NCBI GenBank assembly: GCA_000969725.1
Contig: JXSR01S065691.1
Length of the DNA stretch: 24,193 bases
Direction: 5' to 3' (one strand)
DNA from: Ophiothrix spiculata
Lineage: Eukaryota; Echinodermata; Ophiuroidea; Amphilepidida; Ophiotrichidae
Positions 1-9,370 of the stretch are shown piece by piece. The notes below the pieces were generated by a model. That model was not told where the DNA came from, did not search any database, and worked only from the letters and a program-made list of their open reading frames with translations. The position numbers and the translations under genes were made by a program. Each line of letters starts with the position of its first letter. Position 1 is the stretch's first letter.

Positions 1-3000
1 AAGTAAGTGTGGGTGGCACCGGGAGGATATCACTCGTCAATCAGTGCATGTCGCTTCTCACCATCGGGGACTGGAGTCGCTAGTATGGATGTGGATGGAG
101 TAGTGAAGTAAGTGTGGTTGGCACCGGGAGGGGGATCACTCGTCCATCAGTGCATGTCGCTTCTCACCATCGGGGACTGGAGTCGCTAGTATGGATGTGG
201 ATGGAGTAGTGAAGTAAGTCTTCCTGATAATTAATCAAACATATTTCTAGTTTGACAAAAAAACTTTCTTCGTAAAATATTTGTCCAAATTTAAAGCAGA
301 ATGTTAGTTTTTGCATTTTGTTGCTTTGCTCTTTGTAACTGCTTCTACACTCTCTCATGTTGTCAAAACATGATAAATAGTGCATCAACTTGTGCGCACC
401 AGGTAAGCCAAAAAAATATATTGTTTGTTTGTTCTCACCCGACCGACCATCCAAATTTTCCCCGACTGTGTGCTTTATAAAGGTGTTTTTTTTACAACTC
501 TTATTTGAGGAGTTTTCATACAAAAATGTACAAATATTCATTGAGAAAGTCTTCAAATTGGAGGTGTTTTTTTTCTATTTTTCCATTCTTTGAGAAGAGT
601 GTCAAGAACATTTATTTAAAAGAAATAAAAAACCTACCTACCAACCCTACTTTTTCAGGATCTTTTATGGACAAACAAATAATATTTTGTAGACATAAAC
701 GCACTTTTGAGAAGACAGGGCTGGACATGAGGCACTAGTAAAAGTTGATTTGACAACAAATCAATGATAGTATGTTACTCTACAAAGAAGCAGTGAGTTC
801 ATTAATTGACTCTCACCTGAGCCATAACATGAAGTATGGAGTAATAGACATCAAAATATTATACCAAAATACCAAATTCAATCGTCCAATTCAACTACTG
901 ATTTTCTGAATGTGCACCGCTTTTACCGTTGAGTTATTTCATACCAGCATGCCAGATATGGTTAAAAATACAATTTTTGGAGTGAGGATATCTATTAATT
1001 TAAAAGGTTTATCAGACAATAAATAGTTGAATTGGATTCGGTATAGGATATTAACATTACCCATAAACTTTTTCAACTTAGTTATGTAACTTTGTTTTAT
1101 CTTTAGGGTATGGCGTTTTTCACCCAATCCTGCAACAATTTCAACCATCATGTTTAAAGCACCTCTGATGTCATTAGAATGGGCTACAAAATCTGACAGA
1201 ATGGTAAGTTGAACTGGCAACACTTTTATGTTAAACATTTTGATACACATTTTCCAATATATGAGTTTATTGTATGATTTATTATATTGGTAATATGTCA
1301 TATCCTATCAATGATATGATTTCACTTGATTCACAACACAAAAAGCAAGGCAAAATATATCCATTGTGTGTCACTGCATGCTTCAATTTACATCTTTCTG
1401 GTCTCTCTTTCATTGCAGTGATCATGTGAATTACTCTACATCATCATCACTATGAAATGTCAATTACCAATATGGTCTATGAATTCAAGAAATTAATTAG
1501 AAATCCAAATTAAGAAATTCAAAAAGATAATTGATTATAGTTATGATTTCAGTGTATAATTTGAAGTAAAGCCAGAAACCTGTTGTTGCATGTAGTACAA
1601 ACAAAGCAACAAATTACACATCATTTGCGCATTAATGTTGCAAACCGTGGGTTTACGCAGTAAGGAGCTTTCCAATTGTAATTATAAGCAGCAACACTTT
1701 CTTCATAAAATTATACATAAAAGGCCTTAAAAATGTCAAAATAGCGTTATTAATGACAATAATAACTTTGCACCATCTTTTTTTTTTTGGTCATTGTGTG
1801 AATTCTGAGGTGATTGTTTTTGACCGAGGTACTTTTCTTTGCCCTCAGGAAAATACCTCGGTCCAAAACAATCACCTCAAAATTAAGTTAATTAACACAA
1901 TGACCTCAAAAAGATGGCGCGCAGTCATTATTGTCTAAGTACTTTGTAGGTTTGTACTCTCAAAGTTTATGAACTATGGCATCAATTCCTTTACCAGACA
2001 TACCATTTGCCCATCTTTTTCCAGCTTTACTTTGATCATTAAATTTGCAGGAATTGTAAGTTTTTTCCTCATCTGCAAGAAAAAGGTAATCCCGCACATG
2101 TCTGCACTCCTGATGACCTCATAATTCTATGCTTAAATTAGCATTGTAAGAAAGTTGTACAATCACCAGTACACTGAGCATACCCTGTTAAACATACTCT
2201 GTGAATAAGCCTGGAACTCGCACATCAATATCCATGGTGCTGAGCGTACTCTGTTAAACACAGAGTATGCTCAATGCACTGCGGATTCTTTTTGTTTTAA
2301 CAGAATACTTTGTTAATACTGCTGAGACTGCATAAGTTGGCTGTACAAGCACCTCTGTTTGTATGAAGTGGATAGTGTAGAGGGGAGCAAGGCCGAGTGG
2401 TTAAAGCACGGGTCTCGAAATACAGAGGATGTGGGTTCGAGCCCTGGGCCAGGCAGTTTACGTCTCCTTGTTTCCTTGGGCAAGAAACTTTACTCTAATA
2501 ATTGCTCCGTGGTTCGGAAGTCACGTTAACCCGTTGGTCCCCTGCGCGAATGCTCCTTCTTGGGGTGCTGCATACAGTGTATACCTGGGGAGTCTATAGT
2601 ACTGCTGGTGTCACGGTTAGACTGATGTGTAGACTAACACCCTGGTTACATAACCACCGGTTGCCGACAGGTGTCTGATAAGCCAAAGGAAGCCGCAACG
2701 CCGGTATGACACCGGTGAATGCTTGCGAGCTCTTGCGATGCCCAGTCGGCCTCCGGTGGTTATTAGACCATAACTGAACACATTGTATACAAGCCACAAG
2801 GTTTTAACTCGGAATTAAATTCTTGCGGCATGCTTCGGGTGTCTCTACGGCTTACGAAACCGGTGTCCGATCCGTATGACGCCGTAAACCTCGCCACAAG
2901 GTTATGTGACTAGGGTATCCATAATTGACTGTTTTGATCCTCCTTTCTTTTCTAGATGCTGTTAGGAAGCAGTAGTGGTTCCATCAAGATGTATGATGTA

Positions 3001-6000
3001 GAAGCCAAGAAAGCACTTTGTGAAGTTGACACTGTCAGTACACATCCCAGGTTAGTTTATATCCAAAATCTTGATCACAGTTCTTTTCTTGAAGATAGCA
3101 GGACATGTTTTACTAAGATGATATTATTTCCACCCTTGACTTTGCTAAGTTGGCAGAGCATTTGCCATGTAAATAGAAGGTTCCAACTGGTTGTTGTAGT
3201 GTTGAGTATTTTACCACGTAGGCTCTTTTTTCTGGTTCATCTTGAAGTAAATGTTGTTGTTTAAAAAAGTAAATAAGGAACCAAGGTTCTGCCTTTTCTA
3301 TCCCCATCCCAGGTTTGTTAATCTTAAAAGAAATATGGAACTGAGTTTCAATCAAGGAAATTATCACTTAGATTTGACCGCCATGTTATTCCTGTTGTGT
3401 GGTGCGAGTCTTGGATGGTTGTTTATGTAGGGCGAGGTATTGTACCTCCTATGCTCCTACATGTCTTGGCTACACCGGTGTTTATGTGACCAGGGTGTTA
3501 GTCTACACATAAGATGCACATTGAGACTCTTTGAAACAGATTTGAAGGAAGATTTGTGTACTTAGCTCAGAGCAAGTCACAATAAACACTACTGGAAACA
3601 TGGACCCACTTTGCATGTGAAATAAAGATGACATGATCTACCTAGCTATTGGGCATGTTTCCCAAATCTGGAGTTTCATGAACTCTGCTTCTTAAGGGAC
3701 AACAAATGGGGGGGGGGGGGCGAGTGCCAGTTCACCTTTTTAAATTTATTGTTTTTGATAGTCCTCAATACCATTTTCCTCAGTGGGCTGAAGTTTGATG
3801 ATATCATCAGATAAGTTAAACTCATCATGCAAGTGCACGAAAGTTGTATCTACAATTGCTTCCAAAATTCATATACCTTATCACCAAAATGCAAAAATTG
3901 AATATATGATGCATTGTTTATTTTGTCTTGATATGTTTGTTTATTTTGACAGGGTGTTGAGTTTATCCTGCAGTCCTAGTAGTACATCATTTGTGTCCTC
4001 ATCTGCAACCAGTAAACCCAGATCAGATGTCACGGAGGGCTCGTCTTCAAAGCTTCTAGTTTGGGACATGAAACTTATGAAAGTACAGGTATGTTGACCA
4101 AATCAGCCATTTAAGAGCAATCCTGATTGGTTGATTCCCAGAAATGCTCTCTTGTGCAGCCAGTCACAAAAAGGCTTTAATTTTCAGCTTTTATTTTTCA
4201 TCAAGGTAATTTATTCAAATCCATTTTGATATTGGATTAATTTGGAATGAATTAATTAATTTGTTTTCCTTATTTTGCAGAGGGAATTGCAGCTTAAACC
4301 AAGTGTAGGGTGTGTGAATTGTACTAATTATAATCACAATGGGAATCTGTTGGTGACAGGAGGAATGGACGGTATGATTAGAATATTTGGTAAGCATGAG
4401 ATGCTAGGTTTTTGAGTAATTTTGATAATTTGAAACAAATTGCACAGGGTACATAATTTTTCAAATAATGGAAGGTAAGTTTTAAAACGCTCCTGCATAT
4501 TGATACAATTTGCAATTCTTAAGGTATGGTTTATTGTTATTTCCCTGGTTTGAAATAAGAGGATTATGTCACAGTGGTGGATAATTATTGAGTCATGGTC
4601 TTGCATTGTAGTCTGCTTATTATGATAAGTCTATACCCTTGATTCTGCATGGATTTGATTTGCACCTCAAATTGTCCTTGAACAAGGGTGTGTCCTGATG
4701 GGTCCAAATAAAGGTCAAATTCAAATATGATCCCAAAAAAATGAACCGAGGTAAATGATCCAGTAGGAGGTCGATAAAGCAGGCAATAAAGAACCATCTT
4801 GGGGATCATAAAAGATTGTTCATAAATTTGACTTCTAGAAAAAAGCATTAAAGCAGACACTATTTTGTTGCTAATATCTTACACCAAGATATGTTATATC
4901 TACCATAAAATGAAATAGAGAAAGTTAATATTTCGTTTATACCCATTCATTTATTAATTCTATAATCTCAAAATATTGTAAATTTCACATATCATCGTGA
5001 CCACTTTTGCAGTTTTATAGTTGAGGTTGTCATCATTGAGGAAGCGATGTAGATTACTTATTGTTTGTGGATTTTATTCGTTAGTGCATCGAAGGTAGCA
5101 ATCACGCTGTCATCTCCCACGCGAGCGTGCATTTTCAAGATGAAAATGGTCCGTGTCTATGTTCACAACTTTTAGTACCGGTACACGTTCACAAATTACT
5201 GTCACAAACAAAAGGTGTAGCACAGTGATGGTAAAGCTGCAATTTTGAAATACTGTATAAATAGTATTTGTCGTGTTACATTTATTTCTGTACTTTTCAT
5301 GCTCAATTTGCCTTGTGCAAAAATAAATGTAACACGAAAAATGGTATGTTTTTACCACGGCACAAGTGCAAAAATAAAAATGCCAAAATGATTCAAAATT
5401 AGACATATGTGCCTAAATATTCATGTTTGCAGTAACTATTGAATTGCTGAGAGTCGTATCTTTACACATATTCAATTAAAATCATCTTGATTTTTATCCA
5501 ACCAGATATGCACCGATATGAGAATCTGCTAAGCTGGAAAGCACATGAAGGGGAGACGTATGCGACACAATTTAGTCCTGATGAAACATCCATCTACAGC
5601 ATGGGGTCTGATGGAAAGGTATGTACCACTCCAGACAAGCTGAATCTTGGTATTGTGTCATCTTCTAAGACGTCCGTAAAGATGCATCATTTCAGAGTGT
5701 CTTGATTTATCCAGCACACATATATAAGCGAAAAGTGCACAAAAACAAAATGGACACAAAAAGCTTTGACATTCTACTATTGGGAAAAGTTACAATGCGA
5801 ATTTTAGAAAAACATGAATACCCCAAATTTTGTCTTCATGCAAGAATAAAAGTGGCACCGAGTCTGGAATCTTCTCTCTAAATCTATTTATGGGATGAAC
5901 TCAGCAATCAGACCCACCTGGTCTTACGATAGGTATCTTGAATACTGCAGCTGTAATCAGTTTGAATGAATCAAATAAATGATGATAACTTTCTTTTCAG

Positions 6001-7185
6001 TTTATTCAATGGAGTATCCATAGAATAGGAGAGAAGCTGTGTGACCTACCAATCCATGAGGGCGCTACAGGTCCATTTGTCATGTCTGGGTACGGTGGCT
6101 ATCATAGGCAGCATGTCCCACGGGGCAAACTCTTTGCTTTCGACAGCTCTGGCAGGCATATACTCACTTGTGCTCCATTTGGTGGATTTATATATCAGGT
6201 AGAGATTTAGTCTATTTTTCCAACAGCTACGGCATTCTCTCTTAATTGTCCCTTAAAGTTCTAAGGGCCCTTTAAGCTCCCTTCAAACTTACTTTTGATT
6301 ATTAAAAAGAAAATTGGAATCTTATTTGGTTATAAATTCAACAGGGTATTGGGGAGTCTTAAAGAAGTGATTCTATAATTTTCAAGTATAAATATAAAAA
6401 AATGTCTTTACATTCCTAAGGGATTATGTTTCAAGGGAGTTTAACAGGTCTTTTTGATTTCAAAGGGACAATTTGGAGAGGATCCCTAACATAGGTATTA
6501 TTGTTTAAATATCTACCAGAAAATATTTAAGATTCATTTGCAAACCAAATATTCTCCTAAATAGTTCCACTCCACGAGAATAGAACATTGGATGTATAGA
6601 CCATATTCGTGAGGAGCCAAGTGGATAAAGCGTCCGTCTCGTAATCCATAGCATAGGTTGTGAGATTGAGCCCCGCTCGTACCAACGTATTGTCCTTGGG
6701 TAAGGCACTTTATCCTCATTGACTGTAGGAGGGTTGGGTTAGATGTTTGTAAAAGGGTATCAATGTCGCAATATTGGTACTGATTAAGCTGCGGCCTACA
6801 AATTGCATTGTGTTTGTTTGAATGTTTAATAATGTATAAATTCTAGCAATTTGACCTGCGGATCACGATTAGAGTTTGAAATAAACCTAATTAAAAAATT
6901 ACCATTCAGGATTACCTGCAGATGATTTCTTCATCCCTACCATGTGAAGAAAGTTTAAGGTTTGGGTTGATGTCCGATTCAACATACCAATCTTCTCCCA
7001 TTTCTTTGTTGCATTGTTCATTACAGAGAGACAAAGACCACGGTCTTCTGCGCACCGATGTGACTATATTAGGACATAAGACACCGGTAGTAAATGTGGA
7101 TTGGTGTGCTTCATTCAACACTGGCATGTGCTTAACTGGTTCTATGGATGGAAGGCTACAGGTCACGACACTTCTTAGTCAATAA
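1..7185 (+). CDS. WDR91: WD repeat-containing protein 91, 3' part of gene (WD40 domain)
   Basis: In vertebrates WDR91 is a Rab7 effector on endosomes that lowers PI3-kinase complex activity during early-to-late endosome conversion. Eight exons can be joined in frame: one ending at a GTAAGT donor within the tandem array at 1-213, then 1107-1203, 2956-3050, 3953-4088, 4281-4389, 5506-5618, 6001-6198 and 7027-7185. Every intron is GT-AG and phases agree throughout. The joined protein is about 325 residues of WD40 propeller and follows vertebrate WDR91 in order: SMDVDGVVKVW, SLEWATKSDR, MLLGSSSGSI, LLVWDMKLMKVQ, GNLLVTGGMDG, SWKAHEGETYATQFSPDE, GPFVMSGYGGY, PRGKLFAFDSSG, GHKTPVVNVDW and a terminal VTTLLSQ. 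The N-terminal LisH/coiled-coil half lies upstream of the window. Which of the repeated first-exon tails is used cannot be settled here. The assignment is firm; the function is from the family. Confidence 0.93.
25..107 (+). CDS. WDR91: WDR91 exon tail, copy B in the tandem array
   Basis: This copy reads HSSISACRFSPSG and GVASMDVDGVVK and ends in phase 2 at GTAAGT (donor at 108), which matches the first WD40 blade of WDR91. The next exon (1107) supplies the last base of the Lys codon. Upstream of the open stretch there is no pyrimidine tract, only a G-rich 23-base spacer following another AA/GTAAGT at 1-8. Copy B also lacks one base relative to copy C just before the His codon, so the two diverge in frame upstream of that point. 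It may be a pseudo-exon; the functional exon may end at base 2 or at 213. Confidence 0.6.
131..213 (+). CDS. WDR91: WDR91 exon tail, copy C in the tandem array
   Basis: This is a near-identical repeat of the exon tail at 25-107. The visible coding change is silent (TCA to TCC in the Ser-Ser-Ile stretch). It ends in phase 2 at a GTAAGT donor (214), which leads into the long intron to 1107. As the last copy it has a donor with true intron sequence behind it, but like copy B it lacks a credible upstream acceptor. Either it or an upstream copy is the real exon end. Confidence 0.6.
1107..1203 (+). CDS. WDR91: WDR91 exon
   Basis: The acceptor TTTATCTTTAG precedes base 1107 and the donor GTAAGT follows base 1203. 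The exon begins in phase 2 and completes Lys, then reads VWRFSPNP and LMSLEWATKSDRM. It ends in phase 0 and joins to MLLGSS at 2956. It matches the vertebrate WDR91 segment with VWSFNP and SLEWATKRDR. No ATG-initiated open frame covers it, so simple ORF listing misses it. Confidence 0.92.
1755..1935. mobile_element. Foldback MITE-like element in WDR91 intron
   Basis: The ends are inverted repeats: GACAATAATAACT at the left against a right end whose reverse complement is GACAATAATGACT. The pairing continues inward through CACCATC/GCCATC, GGTCATTGTGT and GAGGTGATTGTTTT. The whole 181 bp can fold into one long hairpin. TAA flanks the element on both sides, a possible short target duplication. 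It has no coding content; the open frame across it is a by-product. Confidence 0.8.
2160..2285. repeat. Small palindromic repeat
   Basis: GAGCGTACTCTGT and ACAGAGTATGCTC at about 2242-2272 pair across a very short loop. A related half (GAGCATACCCTGTTAAACATACTCTG) lies just upstream at about 2177-2202. It looks like a short foldback repeat in the WDR91 intron. Confidence 0.5.
2382..2600 (+). mobile_element. tRNA-derived SINE, copy 1
   Basis: The head resembles a tRNA-Ser/Leu gene: an A-box-like GGCCGAGTGGTTAAAGC (2391-2407) and a canonical B box GGTTCGAGCCC (2434-2444). The body that follows (CCTTGGGCAAGAAACTTTA, GGAAGTCACGT, GTTGGTCCCCTG, GAATGCTCC, GGGGTGCT) recurs in other copies in the window. 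It lies in a WDR91 intron on the gene's strand. Confidence 0.75.
2625..3510. repeat. 36-bp inverted repeat arms bracketing a WDR91 exon
   Basis: The arm at 2625-2660 and the arm at 3475-3510 are reverse complements with 2 mismatches in 36. The shared core is ATGTGTAGACTAACACCCTG. A third related sequence at 2900-2916 is also inverted relative to the left arm, so 2639-2916 alone looks like a 278 bp MITE. The 95-base WDR91 exon at 2956 lies between the outer arms. Confidence 0.75.
2956..3050 (+). CDS. WDR91: WDR91 exon
   Basis: The acceptor TTTTCTAG ends at 2955 and the donor GTTAGT begins at 3051. The exon reads MLLGSSSGSIKMYDVEAKK and continues to HP plus two bases of Arg, which the next exon completes. 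It corresponds to the LLLLGS-to-YDTEAKKNLCE region of vertebrate WDR91. The ATG here is internal, not a start codon. Confidence 0.93.
3708..3720 (+). repeat. G13 homopolymer
   Basis: A run of 13 G in the WDR91 intron between the exons at 2956 and 3953. Runs like this are prone to length errors in sequencing. Confidence 0.9.
3953..4088 (+). CDS. WDR91: WDR91 exon
   Basis: The acceptor TTTTGACAG ends at 3952 and the donor GTATGT follows 4088. It reads VLSLSCSPSSTSFVSSSA, a Ser/Thr-rich loop, then KLLVWDMKLMKVQ. This is the second blade, with its low-complexity insertion, as in vertebrate WDR91 (LSLACSPNGASFV to LLLWDTKTMKQQ). It ends in phase 0. Confidence 0.93.
4281..4389 (+). CDS. WDR91: WDR91 exon
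   Basis: The acceptor TTATTTTGCAG and donor GTAAGC frame this exon. It reads RELQLKPSVGCVNCTNYN and HNGNLLVTGGMDGMIRIF, a classic WD40 blade, and ends one base into an Asp codon completed at 5506. Confidence 0.93.
5271..5337. repeat. 17-bp perfect inverted repeat in WDR91 intron
   Basis: TCGTGTTACATTTATTT (5271-5287) and its exact reverse complement (5321-5337) are separated by 33 bases, about 170 bases before the exon at 5506. It is probably the core of a small MITE; flanking symmetry is weak. Confidence 0.65.
5506..5618 (+). CDS. WDR91: WDR91 exon
   Basis: The acceptor CCAACCAG ends at 5505 and the donor GTATGT follows 5618. It reads (D)MHRYENLLSWKAHEGETY and QFSPDETSIYSMGSDGK, which fits SWRAHYGEVYSVEFSYDE in vertebrate WDR91. 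It ends in phase 0. Confidence 0.93.
6001..6198 (+). CDS. WDR91: WDR91 exon
   Basis: The acceptor CTTTTCAG ends at 6000 and the donor GTAGAG follows 6198. The 66 codons read FIQWSIHRIGEKL, EGATGPFVMSGYGGY, PRGKLFAFDSSG and GGFIYQ. GPFV-SGY-GY and VPRGxLFAFDSxG are strongly WDR91-specific stretches. Confidence 0.95.
6237..6480. mobile_element. Foldback MITE-like element in WDR91 intron
   Basis: CTCTCTTAATTGTCCCTT (6237-6254) pairs with AAGGGACAATTTGGAGAG (6463-6480) with 2 mismatches. Weaker inner pairing continues (CTCCCTT against AAGGGAG). It is noncoding, about 40 bases after the exon ending at 6198. Confidence 0.65.
6611..6725 (+). mobile_element. tRNA-derived SINE, diverged copy
   Basis: The tRNA-like head has GAGCCAAGTGGATAAAGC, then GTCTCGTAATCC, then a B-box-like GAGATTGAGCCCC. 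It is followed by TTGTCCTTGGGTAAGGCACT, the same central motif seen in the other copies. It lies in the WDR91 intron. It resembles tRNA-Ser but lacks proper arm pairing, so it is not a tRNA gene. Confidence 0.65.
7027..7185 (+). CDS. WDR91: WDR91 terminal exon
   Basis: The acceptor TTCATTACAG ends at 7026. The 52 codons read RDKDHGLLRTDVTI, GHKTPVVNVDWCASFNTGMC, LTGSMDGRLQVTTLLSQ, then TAA at 7183. It matches the vertebrate C-terminus (HRAPVVTVDW, CLTASMDGKI, TTLLAHKA). Confidence 0.95.
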   Translation, partial: RDKDHGLLRTDVTILGHKTPVVNVDWCASFNTGMCLTGSMDGRLQVTTLLSQ

Positions 7186-7186
7186 A
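7181..7186 (+). terminator. AATAAA overlapping the WDR91 stop codon
   Basis: The hexamer AATAAA contains the TAA stop. If used for cleavage it would leave a 3' UTR of only about 15-30 bases. No other AATAAA is obvious on the + strand within the next 2 kb, but use is unproven and variant signals are possible. Confidence 0.4.
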
Positions 7187-7342
7187 AAGATGATTCTTAT
7201 GATCTTCTACCCGCGAACTAGGAATAATAGTTATTCATCATTCATCAACAATGGAGCTTAGAGCGCATACGGAGAAGACTTGTGTGTTACAAGATGTCCA
7301 GCAGTGCATATTATTGTACTCTGAACACACCTTAATCTTGAC

Positions 7343-7596
7343 ACTTCGTCATGTGAGTGCAAGAAAGTCGTATCTGTAATGGCTGTCTAAGTTATATTTA
7401 TTTAACACCTGGACAGTAGAATGTGAAAATCCCTTGAAATTTCCCTGCAATATATTAGTGGCTCTTGAAATGGTCACCTGAAGAACCACTTCAAGAGCCA
7501 CTGACCCAAGACTGGAGTTTATACAGTGTGTAATCCAAATCAATGACAAACGGCAACTATGGCAGATACTACTTTCTACCACTCACATGACGACTT
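7343..7596. mobile_element. Foldback MITE-like element just after WDR91
   Basis: ACTTCGTCATGTGAGTG (7343-7359) pairs with CACTCACATGACGACTT (7580-7596). The pairing extends inward (AGAAAGTCGTATCTG against CAGATACTACTTTCT). The centre has its own stem, AGTGGCTCTTGAAATGGT against ACCACTTCAAGAGCCACT. It begins 157 bases after the WDR91 stop, so it may be transcribed in a long 3' UTR. Confidence 0.75.
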
Positions 7597-7792
7597 GTAT
7601 GTGTCTAATTGAATATCCATGGATGGAAAGCTAAAGGGCTATTGTAATGGTAATGAAATGGAAGGAGCAGTGGGCTTAGGGTAATTTTGGGGACAAAATT
7701 TAATTTAAAGGGGAGGATAATTTTGAAGAAATTTGTTTAAGTATTTTTACACATTGTTCAATACAAAATATGGTTAAATCCTGAGTCTGAGC

Positions 7793-8209
7793 CTAAACCT
7801 CCCCAGTCTCTGGGTCTAATGTCAGTCTCATATCTAAGTTCAGGGTAATGTCTATTTGATATGGCGTGAAGTTTGATGTTGGGTGAAATAATGGTACGTT
7901 GAAGTTACTGTCGATGATTTGAGATACTGGGTCTATGGTGTAAGTTGGTCGATGACGTGGTGTTGCAATGGTCTCCAAAGGTGGCTGATGGGTGACGGGA
8001 CGATGGTATGCTTCGTTGACTATCTCTCTTCTGGTGGGTGGAATGACTGGTGTGTGGCTGTATGATCTGGTGGGGGCACTGACGATGGATGGGATTGGTT
8101 GACTTGTTGATGCAAATGGAAGTGGTGATGTGGGATGTGATGGTGAATATAATACTGGGGAAGGCGAAGGTGACGGTGGTGACAGTTGAGATTTCAGATG
8201 ATTTATCAT
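7793..8209 (-). CDS. Unidentified Pro/Ser/Thr-rich ORF inside composite repeat
   Basis: I do not recognise this 138-residue frame. The first third is rich in Pro and Ser (LSPPSPSPSPVLYSPSHP), the rest is mixed (IPPTRREIVNEAYHRP, NLDMRLTLDPETGEV). The stop lies at the inner edge of the 7721-7802 inverted arm, and the arm's mirror copy at 9488 starts at the matching sequence. There is no signal peptide, membrane segment or known catalytic motif. It could be the tail of a retroelement protein or chance; low-complexity composition makes an accidental ORF plausible. Confidence 0.25.
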   Translation of the reverse strand: MINHLKSQLSPPSPSPSPVLYSPSHPTSPLPFASTSQPIPSIVSAPTRSYSHTPVIPPTRREIVNEAYHRPVTHQPPLETIATPRHRPTYTIDPVSQIIDSNFNVPLFHPTSNFTPYQIDITLNLDMRLTLDPETGEV

Positions 8210-9370
8210 ATGTGCTTTTAATGAGAATAGAGATTCATATTGTAGTTAAATTATTTTTTTTTACATACAAATATATAAGGTTTGAAGTTGTGCATTCCAT
8301 CTAGATATAATTTCTTTTTCAAAATAGCTCGTCGCGATCCAAGATTTTAAATTGTATCGCCTGCTTTTACTGTGTGTACTGATCACGCAACACACGCACA
8401 GCTGTTTTGATTGACTCTGCAGAGGTCATTCACGTGTGCCGCAGTCAGTGTTTCTATTCAGAAACGTGCCTAAAAGAACCCGGCGGAAAATCTTTTCGGA
8501 CGGAAAATGTTATTCTTTTTATATATATTTCGCATAACTAAGTAAATTCAAACCATTTTTATATCAATATCAGCTGGATATCAGGGATAAATATTCTTTT
8601 ATATAAAACTTTTATGCACAGGGACTAAACTACGTAACCCTTGACCTCTGTAAGGTCACCATTGTTTGTTCATGCACAAGTGTACGTGAGACTGTGTGAA
8701 CGTAGATTTATTTTTGTCATGTAAAATTGCTCGAGGAGTCCATTCAATCAAATGTAAGTTTTGTGATTATTTTATGCAACTTCTGCGGAAGTTGGAGTCT
8801 TGGGAGTTGAGCAGATTATACCGAGATTCCGTACACCGAGAGTTTGGACCATTTATTTTTGTAAGCTTATTCATAATGTTGTTATTGACTGTTGTTGTAT
8901 TGCACGAGCGGCAAGTTCCGTAATTGAAGTCACAATTATCAGATCTGAATGGGCAAAAGATCTGGATGGTGTGGAAATTTTAGATTTATGCTAGTGGTGA
9001 TTTAAAAGATTGGTCATATTATTATATGGCAAGTCAGAGATGGATTATGCCACAGGATATTTAGGCGTACCAATAATTGATTGTTTTTGTTTAATATATT
9101 TCTGCATCAAATGGGCTCTCGAATTGTTGTTGATGCTATCATAAGTAGTTTAGTCCCGCTGCATATCTGTGCTGTCATGAGATGTATTTTCTAGTATTTG
9201 TATAGAATGAACACTGGGCCAATCACATTGATATGTTGTTTTCGGTCTCAAGATTAGTCTTGCGCCATGTGATAAAGCTGACCAGTGTTTGTACTAACTT
9301 CAAAACTGTCGGCTGCACCGTATTCTTCTTTTTTATATGGACCATAGGCTTAAGTTATACTTCATTTTTC
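8210..9370. other. Stretch without recognised gene, core of the composite repeat
   Basis: I see only short open frames with no family resemblance and no clear splice-supported exon. It may include LTR or internal sequence of a degraded retroelement, but no primer-binding site or protease/RT motif was found by eye. Confidence 0.4.

Larger units (their letters stand above)
1..219 (+). repeat. Tandem repeat, period about 105-106 bp, built from a WDR91 exon tail plus splice donor
   Basis: Units 1-105 and 106-211 are almost identical, and a third begins at 212 (AAGTAAGT) before diverging. Differences are a G/T change (15 versus 120), a one-base indel with changes at about 26-28 versus 131-135, and one silent coding change. 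The window opens inside the array, so more units may lie upstream. Each unit holds about 80 bases of WDR91 coding sequence, the GTAAGT donor and about 20 further bases. Confidence 0.9.

Noticed and set aside
1753-1938. 61-codon ORF
   Set aside because: It runs through both arms of a foldback element and is a by-product of the palindrome.
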